Assembly: GCF_003586305.1 (NCBI RefSeq) | Contig: NZ_QXJI01000001.1 | Coordinates: 496,001-560,000, forward strand | DNA: 64,000 nucleotides | Direction: 5' to 3' | Source: Cognatilysobacter tabacisoli | GTDB lineage: Bacteria > Pseudomonadota > Gammaproteobacteria > Xanthomonadales > Xanthomonadaceae | Shown: one piece after another, positions 1-8,972 of the stretch | How the letters are laid out: each line of letters begins with the position of its first letter | Numbering within the stretch: position 1 is the stretch's first letter | Position numbers and translations under genes: made by a program | Notes under the pieces: generated by a model | Seen by the model: the letters and a program-made list of their open reading frames with translations, nothing else | Database searches by the model: none | What the model was told of the DNA's origin: nothing

Positions 1-2
1 GG

Positions 3-1121
3 TGCCTGGGCAAGCGCGCCGAGCTGATCCGCGAGACCCACCCGGGCGTGCTGTCGATCAGCGGCCCGCAGGACTACCAGAGCGTGATGGGCGCCGTGCA
101 CGTGGCGCTGCCGCCGAAGCACGATCCGTTCGTCGACCTGGTCCCGCGCCGCGCTGCCGACAACGACGCCGACATCGGAATCAAGCTGACGCCGAAGCAC
201 TACGCGTACCTGAAGATTTCCGAGGGCTGCAACCACCGCTGCAGCTTCTGCATCATCCCGTCGATGCGCGGCGACCTGGTCAGCCGCCCGGTCGACGAGG
301 TCCTGCGCGAAGCCGAGAAGCTGGCGATGGGCGGGGTCAAGGAGCTGCTGGTGATCTCGCAGGACACCTCGGCCTATGGCGTCGACCTGAAGTACGCGCC
401 GCGCACGTGGCGCGGTCGCGAATACCAGACCCGGATGAAGGCCTTGTGCGAAGGGCTGTCCGAGCTTGGCCTGTGGACGCGGCTGCACTACGTGTACCCG
501 TACCCGCACGTCGACGACATCATCCCGCTGATGGCGGACGGCAAGCTGCTGCCGTACCTCGACATCCCGTTCCAGCACGCCAGTCCGCGCGTGCTGAAGC
601 TGATGAAGCGGCCCGGCGCGGTCGACAAGACGCTCGAGCGCATCCAGCGCTGGCGCGCGACGTGCCCGGAGCTGACGATCCGCAGCACGTTCATCGTCGG
701 GTTTCCCGGCGAGACCGACGCCGAGTTCGAACAGCTGCTCGACTTCCTCGACGAGGCCCAACTCGACCGCGTCGGCGCGTTCGCGTACTCGCCGGTCGAC
801 GGCGCGACCGCCAACGCGCTGCCCGACCCGGTGCCGGAGGAGGTCAAGCAGGAGCGCCTGGCACGCTTCATGGAGCGCCAGGCCGACATTTCGGCCGCGC
901 GGCTCGAGGCCAAGGTCGGCACCGTGCAGCGCTGCCTCGTCGACGCACTCGACGGGGAGCTGGCGATCGCCCGCTCGATGGCCGACGCGCCGGAAATCGA
1001 CGGACTGGTGCAGGTCCAGAACGGCTTCGAGGCCGGGCTGAGGCCGGGCGAGTTCGTCGACGTGACGATCATGGGCAGCGACGAGCACGACCTGTACGGC
1101 GAGGTCGATTTCCGCGACTGA
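3..1121 (+). CDS. rimO: Ribosomal protein S12 methylthiotransferase RimO (5' end outside window)
   Basis: Radical-SAM enzyme that adds a methylthio group to the conserved aspartate of ribosomal protein S12. The reading frame is open from the window edge, so the N-terminus and most of the UPF0004 domain are missing; the first visible residues are CLGKRAEL. The radical-SAM cluster motif CNHRCSFC is encoded at about 228-251, followed by the typical [10 protein letters not shown] stretch. The C-terminal end has the TRAM-like domain of the family and terminates with TGA at 1119-1121. An internal GTG at 48 is not the real start, because the upstream in-frame sequence is clearly family sequence. The assignment rests on the RimO-type spacing after the cluster rather than the MiaB type. 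It is probably monocistronic, since the next gene is an unrelated sensor kinase 70 bp downstream. Confidence 0.93.
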   Translation, partial: CLGKRAELIRETHPGVLSISGPQDYQSVMGAVHVALPPKHDPFVDLVPRRAADNDADIGIKLTPKHYAYLKISEGCNHRCSFCIIPSMRGDLVSRPVDEVLREAEKLAMGGVKELLVISQDTSAYGVDLKYAPRTWRGREYQTRMKALCEGLSELGLWTRLHYVYPYPHVDDIIPLMADGKLLPYLDIPFQHASPRVLKLMKRPGAVDKTLERIQRWRATCPELTIRSTFIVGFPGETDAEFEQLLDFLDEAQLDRVGAFAYSPVDGATANALPDPVPEEVKQERLARFMERQADISAARLEAKVGTVQRCLVDALDGELAIARSMADAPEIDGLVQVQNGFEAGLRPGEFVDVTIMGSDEHDLYGEVDFRD

Positions 1122-1191
1122 GGTCGCGCTGCGGCACGGCGGCGAAGCGCCGCCGGTGGCAAACCGCGCCGTTCGTGGTACATCGCTGCGC

Positions 1192-4100
1192 ATGCCGACA
1201 ATCCCCCGCCGCTGGCTGCCTGCCCTGCTGCTCGCCGCCTGCGCATGCGGGTGGGCGAGCGCGCAGGCGCCGGTATCGAACGCGCCCGCCGGGGCGGGAC
1301 GTGCTCCCGCGGCGGCGCCGGAGTTCCGCTCGCTCGGGCAGAGCCGCACGTTCCAGAGCGAGGTCGTCACCGAAGTCCTGCGGGACCGGGTCGGCTTCCT
1401 GTGGGTCGGCACGCGCGAGGGTCTGTTCCTCCACGACGGCCAGCGCTTCCGCAAGTTCGAGCACGCCGTGCAGGACGACACGTCCCTGTCGAGCAACGGC
1501 GTGCGCTCGCTGTTCGAGGACGACCGCGGGCGCCTGTGGGTGGCGACGATCACGGGCGGGCTGAACCTGCTCGATCGCGCAAGCTGGCGCTTTCGCCACT
1601 GGCGCACCGACGCGCCCGCCGGCCGCGGGCCCAGTCACGACGGGGTGTTCGCGCTCGCGCAGGGCGACGGCGGTCGCCTGTGGGTCGGGACGCAAGCCGG
1701 CCTCGACCTCTTCGACCCGGCCACGGACCGCTTCCGGAAGGTGGCGCTCGGCAAAGGCGGCGAGTTCGTGATGGCGCTGCTGCGCGACCGTCGCGGACGG
1801 CTGTGGGTCGGCACGTTTGGCGGCGGCCTGTTCCGAAGCGATGACGGCTCGCGTTTCGTCCGCGTCGATCGCAGCGCCGATGGCGCGCCGGTGCCGACCG
1901 ACGTGTTCACGCTCGAGCAGGACGTGCGCGGCCAGGTGTGGGTCGGTACCCGAGGCGGCCTGTACCGGGTCGGCGCGGACGGGGCGACACTGCATGCGGC
2001 GGCGTTCGAACCGGTCGCGACGACGCAGACCTTGGTCAACGTCACCGAGATCGAGCCGACCGCGGACGGGGGCCTGTGGCTCGGCACGTTCGGAGTCGGG
2101 CTGTACCGCGTCGATGCCGCGCAGCGGCGCATCGAGTACGTGCCGCTCGGCGTCGAGGGCCCCGGCGGACAGCACGTCGACCAGGGTGCGCTGGCGCTGG
2201 ACGCACACGGCGGTCTGTTCGTCGGCACGTTCGGCGCCGGGCTGCTGAAGGCCCGGGATGCAGCGCTGTCGATCCGCCGCTGGCGCGAGGAGGGCGAGTC
2301 CGGCAGCGGGCTCGCGTCCGAAGACGTCTACGCGGTGCAGCCGGACGGGCAGGGCCGCCTGTACGCGGGCTCGTTCGGCGGCGGCGTCGACGTCATCACG
2401 CTCGCCGACGGTGGCGTGCAGCCGCTGTCGCTTCCCGTCGAGCCTTCGCTGGCCGGCCAGATCAACGGCGTGCTCGACCTGCTGCGGGATCCAGACGGCA
2501 CGCTGTGGGCGGCGTCGTCGCGCGGCGTGTACCGCTACCGTCCGGACGACCGCGCGTTCCGCCACTACGTCCACCCGGACGCCGCCACCGCGTACACCTA
2601 CGCGCTGCTGCGCGACCGCGCGGGTCGGCTGTGGGCCGGCACCGGCGGCGGCGGGCTGCTGCTGCACCGGCCAGCGCAGGACGACTTCGTCCAGTTCAAG
2701 CCCCGCGCCGACGACCCGACGTCGCTGTCGAGCGACTTCGTCACCGCGATGCTGGCCGACCGGCGCGGCCGGCTGTGGGTCGGCACGCGCTCGGGCGGCG
2801 TCAACGTGTGCACGCTGCGCGTCGAGCAGCTGCGATGCGAGCGCATCGGTGCGGGCGGCAGGCTCGGGCTGAGCCATTACCACGTGACCTCGCTGCGCGA
2901 GACGGCGCAGGGCGATGTGCTCGTCGGCACGGCCGGCGGCGGCCTCAACCGCCTGCGGCTGGACGCTGCGGGCCGCGTCGCGGCGGTCGATCGCTGGTCG
3001 CGCGGCGATGGGCTGATGGACGACAACGTGATGGCGATGGCCTACGCGCCGGATGGCGCGCTGTGGCTGGCCACGCGCGGCGGCTTCACCCGGCTGGACG
3101 CCGGCCTGCGCACCATCGAGAACTACGGGCCGGTCGACGGACTGCCTACGACGGTGTTCAACCCGAAGGCGGTGGCGTCGATCGATGGCCGTTTGTACTG
3201 GGGCACGCAGCAGGGTGTCCTGGCGATCGATCCGGCGGTGCGGCCGCCGCGCCGCGTCGCGCCGGCGACGGTGATCGCGTCCGTCAATGGCCTGCCGCCG
3301 GCGCTGCAGCCGCGCGTGCCCGCGTGGGAAATGCGCTCGCTGGAGTTGCCGAGCGGGCAGCCGTTCTCGCTCGAGTTCGCGGTGCTCGGCTTCGACGGCG
3401 GCGACCCCGAGTACCAGTACCGGCTGGCCGATTCGGAGCCGTGGACGGGGCTGGACGAGCGCGGCCAGCTGACGCTGCACGCGCTCGCGCCCGGCGATTA
3501 CGCCCTGCAGGTGCGCGGCCGGCGCGCCGGCAGCGCGTGGACCGGCGCCGCGCCGGTGGCGCTGTCGATCGTGCCGCCGTGGTGGCAGCGCACGGCGGTG
3601 CAGCTGGGTGCGGTGGCGCTGGTGCTGGCGGCGGTGGTGGCCGGGTTCGCCCTGCGCGTGCGGCGGCTACGCCGGCGGAACCGGGAGCTGCGCGCGATCC
3701 AGGCCCAGCGCGAGCAGGCGCTGGCCGCCGCGCGCGACAGCGGCGCGCGCCTCGAGGAGGCCTACGCCACTCTCCGCGGGCTGACCATGCGCCTGGAGGC
3801 GGCCAAGGAGGAGGAGCGCAAGCACCTGGTGCGCGAGCTGCACGACGAGTTCGGCCAGGCGCTGACTGCAGCCAAGATCAACCTGCGGCTGGCGCTGGTG
3901 GCGCCGGGCGAGCCGGGCGCCACCGAGCGGCTGGTCGAGACGGTCGCGATGGTCGACCGCCTCATCGCGCAGGTGCGCACGCTGTCGTTCGACCTGCGCC
4001 CGCCGCTGCTCGACGAGATGGGGCTGGTGCCTGCGCTGCAGGGCTACCTCGACGGGGTCGCGCACCGCAGCGGCGTGCCGATCGACGTGTCGCTGCCGGC

Positions 4101-4440
4101 CGCGCTGCCGCCGCTGGGCACCGACCGCGAGATCATGGTGTTCCGCATTGTGCAGGAGGCGGTGACCAACGCGCTGCGGCATGCCGGTGCGGACCGGCTG
4201 TCGGTGGCGCTCGCAGTGGAGGACGGGGGCTTGCGCGTCGGCGTCCGCGACGACGGCCGCGGCTTCGACCCGCAGGCGCCGGTCGAGGCCGGCCACGGCT
4301 TCGGCCTGTTCGGCATGCGCGAGCGAGTGCGCGAACTCGGCGGCCGGTTCGATCTCGACGCCGCGCCCGGCGCCGGCACGCGCGTGGGCGCGTTCATTCC
4401 GCTCGATCCGGAGGTGGACCATGCGCGTCGTGCTGGCTGA
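1192..4440 (+). CDS. Propeller-type sensor histidine kinase (Reg_prop, Y_Y_Y, HisKA_3, HATPase)
   Basis: Membrane sensor kinase of 1082 aa. ATG 1192 is preferred over the in-frame GTG 1156 because it gives a clean signal peptide (MPTIPRRWLPALLLAACACG, cleaved near ASA-QA). Residues about 60-670 hold 14 copies of the two-component regulator propeller motif, typically D.RGRLWVGT..GGL, enough for two seven-bladed propellers. A Y_Y_Y-type Ig-like domain follows (about 720-795), then one membrane span (about 801-824) and a short coiled coil. The HisKA_3 box ELHDEFGQ has the predicted phospho-His at about residue 884. The ATPase domain shows an N box (EAVTNALRH, Asn about 993) and G boxes (DDGRGFDP, GLFGMRERV). 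The propellers are expected to sit in the periplasm and bind an unknown ligand, by analogy with BT_-type hybrid sensors for glycans. The last 20 bp overlap the downstream response regulator, its presumed partner. Confidence 0.9.
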   Translation: MPTIPRRWLPALLLAACACGWASAQAPVSNAPAGAGRAPAAAPEFRSLGQSRTFQSEVVTEVLRDRVGFLWVGTREGLFLHDGQRFRKFEHAVQDDTSLSSNGVRSLFEDDRGRLWVATITGGLNLLDRASWRFRHWRTDAPAGRGPSHDGVFALAQGDGGRLWVGTQAGLDLFDPATDRFRKVALGKGGEFVMALLRDRRGRLWVGTFGGGLFRSDDGSRFVRVDRSADGAPVPTDVFTLEQDVRGQVWVGTRGGLYRVGADGATLHAAAFEPVATTQTLVNVTEIEPTADGGLWLGTFGVGLYRVDAAQRRIEYVPLGVEGPGGQHVDQGALALDAHGGLFVGTFGAGLLKARDAALSIRRWREEGESGSGLASEDVYAVQPDGQGRLYAGSFGGGVDVITLADGGVQPLSLPVEPSLAGQINGVLDLLRDPDGTLWAASSRGVYRYRPDDRAFRHYVHPDAATAYTYALLRDRAGRLWAGTGGGGLLLHRPAQDDFVQFKPRADDPTSLSSDFVTAMLADRRGRLWVGTRSGGVNVCTLRVEQLRCERIGAGGRLGLSHYHVTSLRETAQGDVLVGTAGGGLNRLRLDAAGRVAAVDRWSRGDGLMDDNVMAMAYAPDGALWLATRGGFTRLDAGLRTIENYGPVDGLPTTVFNPKAVASIDGRLYWGTQQGVLAIDPAVRPPRRVAPATVIASVNGLPPALQPRVPAWEMRSLELPSGQPFSLEFAVLGFDGGDPEYQYRLADSEPWTGLDERGQLTLHALAPGDYALQVRGRRAGSAWTGAAPVALSIVPPWWQRTAVQLGAVALVLAAVVAGFALRVRRLRRRNRELRAIQAQREQALAAARDSGARLEEAYATLRGLTMRLEAAKEEERKHLVRELHDEFGQALTAAKINLRLALVAPGEPGATERLVETVAMVDRLIAQVRTLSFDLRPPLLDEMGLVPALQGYLDGVAHRSGVPIDVSLPAALPPLGTDREIMVFRIVQEAVTNALRHAGADRLSVALAVEDGGLRVGVRDDGRGFDPQAPVEAGHGFGLFGMRERVRELGGRFDLDAAPGAGTRVGAFIPLDPEVDHARRAG

Positions 4441-5074
4441 CGATCACCAACTCGTTCGCGCCGGACTGCGCGCGCTGCTGCAGTCGTTCGGCGACGTGCA
4501 GGTGCTGGCCGAGTGCGGCGACGGCGCCGAAGCGCTGGCGCTGGTCGATCGCTGGCAGCCGGACGTGCTGCTGCTCGACGTGACGATGCCGGGACTCAAC
4601 GGGCTCGAGGTGGCGCGGCGCGTCCCCAAGGCCAGCCCGAACACGCGGGTGCTGATCCTGTCGATGCACACGGGCGCCGAGTACGTCGCCCAGGCCCTGC
4701 GCGCCGGCGTCGCCGGCTACCTGATCAAGGATTCGGCCGTCGACGAGCTGCGCGTGGCGCTCGATTCGATCCGCGCCGGCCGCCCGTACCTGAGCCCGGC
4801 GATCTCGCAGACGGTGCTCAGCGGCTTCCTGCGCACCGGCGACACGCCGGCCGAGCGCGCGCAGCTCGACGTGCTGACGCCGCGCCAGCGCGAGATCCTG
4901 CAGCTGGTGGCCGAAGGCCACGGCACCCGCGAAATCGCCGCGCGGCTCGGGCTCAGCGTCAAGACGGTCGAGAGCCACCGCAGCCAGCTGATGGACCGGC
5001 TCGGGATCCACGACGTGCCCGGCCTGGTGCGCTTCGCGATCCGCGTCGGACTGGTCTCGGCTGACCGCCCCTGA
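4421..5074 (+). CDS. LuxR/NarL-family response regulator
   Basis: Response regulator of 217 aa and likely cognate partner of the propeller kinase, whose 3' end it overlaps by 20 bp, implying translational coupling. The N-terminal receiver domain begins MRVVLADDHQLVRAG and carries the acceptor Asp at residue 53 (LLLLDVTMPG), a Ser after the fourth strand (ILSMH) and Lys in YLIKD. The C-terminal LuxR-type HTH (about 148-210) reads LTPRQREILQLVAEG, REIAARLGLSVKTVESH. Output is therefore DNA binding as a dimer. A longer frame running back to 4181 is only read-through of the kinase region in another frame. The nearest downstream targets could be the secreted-protein pair at 5245-8336, whose promoter region holds two palindromes; this link is inference. 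Confidence 0.93.
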   Translation: MRVVLADDHQLVRAGLRALLQSFGDVQVLAECGDGAEALALVDRWQPDVLLLDVTMPGLNGLEVARRVPKASPNTRVLILSMHTGAEYVAQALRAGVAGYLIKDSAVDELRVALDSIRAGRPYLSPAISQTVLSGFLRTGDTPAERAQLDVLTPRQREILQLVAEGHGTREIAARLGLSVKTVESHRSQLMDRLGIHDVPGLVRFAIRVGLVSADRP

Positions 5075-5106
5075 GCGTGGTCGCGGCCGGCGCGTGAGCG
5101 CCGTCA

Positions 5107-5136
5107 CGGACCGCGGTCCGACTCAGGGAATCCCCT
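5107..5136. promoter_or_regulatory. Two adjacent palindromes upstream of the secreted-protease pair
   Basis: In the 170-bp gap between the response regulator and the gene at 5245 there is a perfect 14-bp palindrome, CGGACCGCGGTCCG (5107-5120). Five bases later comes a 12-bp near-palindrome, AGGGAATCCCCT (5125-5136, one mismatched pair). Dyads of this size are typical operators for dimeric regulators, and the neighbouring gene encodes a LuxR-type dimer. A role as operator is inference. The first element has no loop and no T tract, so it is a poor terminator. Confidence 0.3.
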
Positions 5137-5244
5137 AGTCCTCCCTCGGGTGGCACCCGATTCAAGCCGCGCGGACGCGCCGTTAGCGTGCACCTGTCGC
5201 TACAGGGGGCGGCAATCCACCACCACCTCGAGGGGAGTCACCAG

Positions 5245-5886
5245 ATGAAGCCGTTGTCCGTCGTCGGACGGGTGTCGCGCAGCGCGTTGTTGGCGCTGGC
5301 GGTCCTTTTCCTGGCCGTGCCGTCCGCGCACGCCACCAAGCTCAAGCAGCAGAACCTCACCCAGTTGATCCGCGACGCCGACAGCATCATCGGCGGCGTG
5401 GTCAAGGACGTGCACGACGGCGTCGACGACAAGGGGGTGCCGTACACCCAGGTCACGATCAGCGTCGGCACCTCGGCCAAGGGCCGGATTGCGGCGGAGA
5501 AGGACTACACGTTCCGCCAGTTCGGCCTGCTGCAGCCGCGCACCCTGCCGAACGGACACAAGCTGCTGGCGATGACGCCGGAGGCGTTCCCCCGTTGGCG
5601 CGAGGGCGAGTACGTCGTCGCCTTCCTGTTCCGTCCGGCCGCGCGCACCGGCCTGCAGACCACCGTCGGACTGGCCCAGGGCAAGTTGTCGATGGTCAAC
5701 CGCACGCTGGTCAACGACTTCGGCAACAGCGGCCTGTTCGAGGGCGTGAAGATCGACGACGCCCTGCTGACCGGCGAAGAGAAGGCGATGCTGAAGTCGT
5801 CCGGTCCGGTCGACCTGGACACCTTCCTCGGCCTGGTCAACCGCGCCGTCGACAACCAGTGGGTCGAGAAGGGAGGGATGAAGTGA
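5245..5886 (+). CDS. Secreted protein of unknown function, coupled to metzincin-like protease
   Basis: I do not recognise this family. The 213-aa product has a clear signal peptide (residues 1-31, hydrophobic core LLALAVLFLAVP, cleavage near AHA-TK). The mature part is a small soluble domain rich in beta-strand-like segments (SIIGGVVKDV, YTQVTISVGTS, DYTFRQFGLLQ) with a helical C-terminus. There are no cysteines in the mature part and no catalytic motif I can name. ATG 5245 is chosen over an upstream in-frame start at 5188 because a purine-rich ribosome site (gaggggag, about 5230) stands at the right distance and the signal peptide begins there. Its TGA overlaps the ATG of the next gene by one base (TGATG), so the two are translated together. 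It could be a chaperone, inhibitor or substrate adaptor for the protease; that is a guess from context. Confidence 0.8.
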   Translation: MKPLSVVGRVSRSALLALAVLFLAVPSAHATKLKQQNLTQLIRDADSIIGGVVKDVHDGVDDKGVPYTQVTISVGTSAKGRIAAEKDYTFRQFGLLQPRTLPNGHKLLAMTPEAFPRWREGEYVVAFLFRPAARTGLQTTVGLAQGKLSMVNRTLVNDFGNSGLFEGVKIDDALLTGEEKAMLKSSGPVDLDTFLGLVNRAVDNQWVEKGGMK

Positions 5887-8336
5887 TGAAGACCGCAATC
5901 AAGACGTCCCGCCTCAGCGTGATGCTGGCCCTGGCGCTGGCTTCCACCGCCGGGCAGGCCGGCGGCCCGCTGTACGTCACCGACGAGACCGGCACGCTGC
6001 AGCCGCTGAAGTGGGACACCAGCAAGGGCCCGATTCCCGTCTACACCGACGGTGGCGGCGCCTTCACCTACGACTTCGACGAAGTCACGCCGTTCATCAC
6101 CATCGACCGCGCGAACGAGCTCACCGCGTTCGCGTTCAACGAGTGGAGCAGCGTGCCGACCTCGACGTTCCGCGCGGAGATCGCCGGCACGATCGCGTCG
6201 AAGACCGGCATCGCCGACGTCACCGGCGCGAACGCCAGCGACGTCTACGGCGTGCAGAACGGCTACGGCTTCTGGGTGCTGTACGACACCGACGGCAGCA
6301 TCATGGAGGACTACTTCGGCGTGCCGCGCAACGCGGTGCTCGGCATCGCGTTCCCCGAGTTTTCCGACGGCAACGGCACGATCGTCGAGGCGACCGCGGT
6401 TATGAACGGCTGGGCGGTGCGCGCCAGCGACCCGACCGGCGAAAAGTACGCCGGTGTGTTCACCCACGAGTTCGGCCACGCGTTGAACCTGTCGCACTCG
6501 CAGGTCAACGGGCCGATGGTCTACTCCAGCTACACCTACTCGCCGCAGTACCCCGGCGTGAATGGATGCGTGGCGCCAGTGCACCGCTTCGACTATCCGG
6601 CCGGCTACGGTGCCAATCCGGCGAACCCACAGACGCTGGAAACGATGTTCCCGTTCATCAACCCGGACGGCGCGGCCGCCCAGGCGCAGTCGACGATCGA
6701 CCACGCCGACGACCGTGCGGCCGTGTCAAACCTGTACCCGACCGCCGAGTACGCCAGTACCCGCGGCTCGATCACCGGCGTGCTGCGGCTGAAGGACGGC
6801 CGCACCGAGTACAGCGGCATCAACGTCATCGCCCGCAACGTCGACAACCCGATGGGCGACGCGGTGTCGGACATGACCGGCAGCCAGACCCAGGGCCAGA
6901 TCGGGCCGGACGGCCGCTTCACGATCAACAACCTGACCCCAGGCCAGCGCTACGTGGTGCACATCGAGCAGATCACCTCCGGCGGCTACCCGACCCGCCC
7001 GCAGGCGCTGGTGTCGCAGCCGGAGTACTGGAATGCCGCCGAAAGCCGCGACCCCGCGGTCGACGCGAAGTGCGACGCCACGCCGATCCTGGCCGAGGCG
7101 GGCGTGGTCAAGCAGGCCGACATCACATTCAACGGGTATCTCGACGGCGTGCAGTTCACGCCGATCGTCTCGGCCAACCTCGTGCAACTCTCAAAGAGCG
7201 GGCGCAGGGCGTCGGGCATGGCCGGCACCGTTCCGTTCTTCTGGGACGAGAGCAAGGGCTTCGAGCTGCTGCCCGAGGGGTATTCCGTCAGCCACGGCGC
7301 GATGGACCGCAACGGCGGCGTCACGCTCGTTTCGGGCGATCCGGACGGCAACGGCATCCAGGAGCCGGTGATCTTCGGCAACAACCAGGCGATCGCGCTG
7401 GGCGACCTCAACGGCAACACCTGCGGCGGCAGTTCGGCCAGTGGCGTGGCCGCGGCCAGCGGCTGGGGACTGAGCGCGTCGGGCGACAAGGCCGTGGGCA
7501 TCGGCTATGTCGACCGCGACGGCGACGGCCGCTGCCAGAAGTCGTTCATCAACGAGATCGTTCCGGTAGTGTGGGACGCGAAGGGTGGCATGCGCGAGCT
7601 GCACACGCAGTTCGACGTGATGCCGCAGTGGGCGCGCGCCAGCGGCATCTCCGGCAACGGCCGGGTGATCGTCGGCAGTGCGGGCCTGCAGCAGGCCCTG
7701 GCGTGGGTCGACGAGGGCAAGATGATCAACCTCGGCCAGCTGGTCGGCGCCCGCGACCTGTACGCGACCAACTTCGACGGCACGCGCACGCCGATGTACA
7801 GCCCCATCCGCAAGGCCACGGTGCTGTGGAACGCGACCAAGGGCACCGGCCCGGAGGCGTTCACCAACATCGGTGGACTGCGCTACTGCCGCGACGTGCC
7901 GCTGGTGCAGTTCGGCCAGGACCAGTGCGCGAAATTCGGCGAGCAGTACCTGTTCAACCAGCTCGGCTACGTCCCGATGAGCATCTCGTCGACCACCGAC
8001 AAGGGCGACGTGCTGCTCGGTCGCGCCGGCAGCTTCCTGAGCGGGTTCGCCGGCGGCATGTGGATCGAGGGGATGGGCTGGATCACCACGCGCGAGTTCC
8101 TGCGCAGGCAGGGCGTGGTCGAGGCCGAGGCGGTTCCGTTCGAGAACCCGATCGCGATCAGCGCCTCCGGCAGCGAAATCGTCGGCGGCGTCCCCGGCGT
8201 GCAGTTCTCGTGGCTGATCAAGGCCGACCAGGTCTACGTCTGCCAGGCCGGCAAGTCAGTGCTGACGGGATTCCCGGGCGGCCTGCGCGACAAGATCGCC
8301 GCGGGCGCCACCTTCGGCCGCTGCGAGTTCCAGTAA
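5886..8336 (+). CDS. Secreted metzincin-like zinc metalloprotease with regulatory-like and HAF-like domains
   Basis: A secreted 816-aa protein with signal peptide (about 1-25, SVMLALALASTAGQAG). A zincin catalytic domain covers roughly residues 30-290. It carries HEFGHALNLSH, so the predicted zinc ligands are His194, His198 and His204 with Glu195 as base. This is the metzincin pattern HExxHxxGxxH, but with Asn in place of the usual Gly. A methionine shortly after it (GPMVYSSY) could be the Met-turn. A carboxypeptidase-regulatory-like beta domain follows (about 295-365: GSITGVLRL...PDGRFTINNLTPGQRYVV). The C-terminal part contains repeats such as GISGNGRVIVGS and SASGSEIVGGV, resembling HAF-type extracellular repeats. 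The start is set by the one-base stop/start overlap with the preceding gene. Export probably continues beyond the periplasm. The peptide substrate cannot be told from sequence. Confidence 0.82.
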   Translation: MKTAIKTSRLSVMLALALASTAGQAGGPLYVTDETGTLQPLKWDTSKGPIPVYTDGGGAFTYDFDEVTPFITIDRANELTAFAFNEWSSVPTSTFRAEIAGTIASKTGIADVTGANASDVYGVQNGYGFWVLYDTDGSIMEDYFGVPRNAVLGIAFPEFSDGNGTIVEATAVMNGWAVRASDPTGEKYAGVFTHEFGHALNLSHSQVNGPMVYSSYTYSPQYPGVNGCVAPVHRFDYPAGYGANPANPQTLETMFPFINPDGAAAQAQSTIDHADDRAAVSNLYPTAEYASTRGSITGVLRLKDGRTEYSGINVIARNVDNPMGDAVSDMTGSQTQGQIGPDGRFTINNLTPGQRYVVHIEQITSGGYPTRPQALVSQPEYWNAAESRDPAVDAKCDATPILAEAGVVKQADITFNGYLDGVQFTPIVSANLVQLSKSGRRASGMAGTVPFFWDESKGFELLPEGYSVSHGAMDRNGGVTLVSGDPDGNGIQEPVIFGNNQAIALGDLNGNTCGGSSASGVAAASGWGLSASGDKAVGIGYVDRDGDGRCQKSFINEIVPVVWDAKGGMRELHTQFDVMPQWARASGISGNGRVIVGSAGLQQALAWVDEGKMINLGQLVGARDLYATNFDGTRTPMYSPIRKATVLWNATKGTGPEAFTNIGGLRYCRDVPLVQFGQDQCAKFGEQYLFNQLGYVPMSISSTTDKGDVLLGRAGSFLSGFAGGMWIEGMGWITTREFLRRQGVVEAEAVPFENPIAISASGSEIVGGVPGVQFSWLIKADQVYVCQAGKSVLTGFPGGLRDKIAAGATFGRCEFQ

Positions 8337-8407
8337 GCCCATAGCCGGGGGCCGCCCCGTCGCTGCGGCCCCGCGGCTCCCGGTTCAGGACTTCGTGTCC
8401 CCCCCAA

Positions 8408-8438
8408 AGGCGGTGCTTCGGCACCGCCTCTTTTTTTT
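8408..8438 (+). terminator. Intrinsic terminator after the metalloprotease gene
   Basis: Perfect 9-bp stem (aggcggtgc / gcaccgcct, 8408-8416 and 8421-8429) closed by a UUCG tetraloop and followed by eight T residues (8431-8438). It ends the 5245-8336 operon. Read on the minus strand, the same hairpin lies just after the converging GNAT gene but is followed by only TTT before a G run. It would therefore be a weak terminator in that direction. Confidence 0.95.
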
Positions 8439-8444
8439 GCGGGC

Positions 8445-8972
8445 TCAGCGGCGCAAAAGCTGCATCGGGGTCGACGGGATCCCGAAGGCGGTGCATTCGG
8501 CGCCCGTCGGGATGAAGCCCATCCGCGCGTAGGCCGGCACGCCGACGCGCGAGGCGTTCAAGGTCAAGGCGCCGTCAGGCTGGTCGGCGATCCCGGCCAC
8601 GACCGCCTCCAGCAGCGCGCGGGCCACGCCGCGACGCTGCACGTGATCGGCAACGAACAGGTGGTAGAGGTGCGCCGGAAGGCGCACGCACGCGACCCCG
8701 ACGAGGGCGGCGGGCCCCGGCCCGGCCTCGACCTCGGCGACCCAGGTGCGGTGCCCCGATGCGAGGCGCTCGCGGGTGGGGCCGGGCTGCATCGCCGCGA
8801 TCAGCCGCGCGCTGCCTTCGGCGCTGCAGTCGCCGACGATGTGGCGCTCGGCCAGTGCGGTGGTGAGTGCGCTGATGGCCTCCACGTCGGCCAGCGTCGC
8901 CGGACGCACGCGGATGCCGGTCGGCGCCGCGGCCGCTTGGCGGTCGTCGATGCCTGGTGGCTCAGTCGCCAT
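8445..8972 (-). CDS. GNAT-family N-acetyltransferase
   Basis: Protein of 175 aa with the GNAT fold signature. It has an N-terminal strand/helix [17 protein letters not shown] (about 20-36), a central strand [20 protein letters not shown] containing the acetyl-CoA pyrophosphate loop (RRGVA), and the C-terminal [16 protein letters not shown] segment seen in many small-molecule GNATs. The N-terminal 18 residues are variable. Its start overlaps the stop of greB by 11 bp, so the two genes are cotranscribed and probably translationally coupled. The acetyl acceptor cannot be predicted. Confidence 0.85.
   Translation of the reverse strand: MATEPPGIDDRQAAAAPTGIRVRPATLADVEAISALTTALAERHIVGDCSAEGSARLIAAMQPGPTRERLASGHRTWVAEVEAGPGPAALVGVACVRLPAHLYHLFVADHVQRRGVARALLEAVVAGIADQPDGALTLNASRVGVPAYARMGFIPTGAECTAFGIPSTPMQLLRR

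Noticed and set aside
1069-3480. 803-codon minus-strand frame opposite the propeller kinase
   Set aside because: It has no domain, no plausible ribosome site, and repeats that only reflect the propeller blades on the other strand.
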